From positions 1-5,037 of the forward strand of contig CAMAUF010000193.1 of assembly GCA_945861295.1 (NCBI GenBank): 5,037 bases of DNA, given 5' to 3'. The DNA is from a bacterium. GTDB taxonomy: Bacteria; Chloroflexota; Dehalococcoidia; Tepidiformales; Tepidiformaceae. Positions 4,875-5,037 of this stretch are shown piece after piece (position 1 is the stretch's first letter; each line of letters begins with the position of its first letter). The notes under the pieces are model-generated. The model ran no database searches. It was not told where the DNA came from and saw only the letters and a program-made list of their open reading frames with translations. Both the position numbers and the translations under genes were made by a program.

Positions 4875-5037
4875 ATGGCAGACCGAAACCCGCCCGTGCC
4901 TCCGCCTGGCAACCGTGCCGCCCCGTCGGCGCGGACGCTGCCGCTTCAGCGCTGCCCGCGGTGTGGGGAGAGCATTCCGGACATCAAGGGTTCGCGCCTG
5001 ACGGTGTGCCGGCGATGTGGATACAAGGACGACTGCT
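4875..5037 (+). CDS. zinc-ribbon protein, 3' end beyond the window
   Basis: The frame from ATG-4875 (or the adjacent GTG-4872) stays open to the window end, giving 54 residues. It starts with a Pro/Ala-rich disordered segment (6-23), then a zinc ribbon: Cys27-x2-Cys30 (CPRCG) and Cys45-x2-Cys48 (CRRCGY), 14 residues apart. Such ribbons are found in small DNA/RNA-associated or membrane-tethered proteins; what follows cannot be seen, so no function is assigned. A Shine-Dalgarno is weak or absent (only GGCGGA at 4858-4863), which makes the exact start uncertain. Confidence 0.62.
   Translation, partial: MADRNPPVPPPGNRAAPSARTLPLQRCPRCGESIPDIKGSRLTVCRRCGYKDDC

Noticed and set aside
1..5037. CRISPR array, tRNA, rRNA or insertion sequence
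   Set aside because: No regularly spaced direct repeats, no cloverleaf or rRNA-like conserved stretches, and no transposase motifs or terminal inverted repeats were seen.

Overview
This 5,037-base window is GC-rich and densely coded, with genes on both strands, short intergenic gaps and no sign of rRNA, tRNA, transposon or CRISPR. High GC, mixed ATG/GTG/TTG starts, a lipoprotein cupredoxin, a single-cluster ferredoxin and two starts that look leaderless fit a high-GC bacterium such as Chloroflexota (Dehalococcoidia-like) or an actinobacterium. This placement is an inference from general character, not from a marker gene.

Left part (1-1491, all + strand): the 3' end of a DUF5615-type PIN-like toxin gene, then a complete lemA on a TTG start with a strong Shine-Dalgarno, then a VOC (glyoxalase-like) metalloprotein 45 bases downstream, probably co-transcribed with lemA. 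A 6-bp GC hairpin sits in the lemA-VOC gap.

Middle (1516-2818): a small 3Fe-4S-type ferredoxin on the - strand, convergent with the VOC gene, and a divergent crotonase-superfamily (enoyl-CoA hydratase-like) gene on the + strand. The roughly 170-base divergent gap carries a plausible promoter for each. Both usual catalytic glutamates of the crotonase are replaced, so its exact reaction is uncertain.

Right-middle (2828-4321): three tightly packed + strand genes. The first is a membrane protein built from four tandem copies of a ~47-residue, two-helix unit. The second is an 82-residue acidic protein with a C-terminal membrane anchor. The third is a short SDR-fold protein lacking the catalytic Tyr and Lys. 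The last two overlap by ATGA and the first two overlap by 26 bases. This cluster is the least conventional part of the window and the best candidate for something undescribed, though nothing in the sequence proves a shared function.

Right end (4325-5037): a convergent - strand lipoprotein cupredoxin (blue-copper ligands His, Cys, His, Met all present), a short gap with a 7-bp direct repeat, and the start of a proline-rich zinc-ribbon protein that runs off the window. Apart from the repeat-built membrane protein cluster, these are ordinary bacterial housekeeping and accessory genes.
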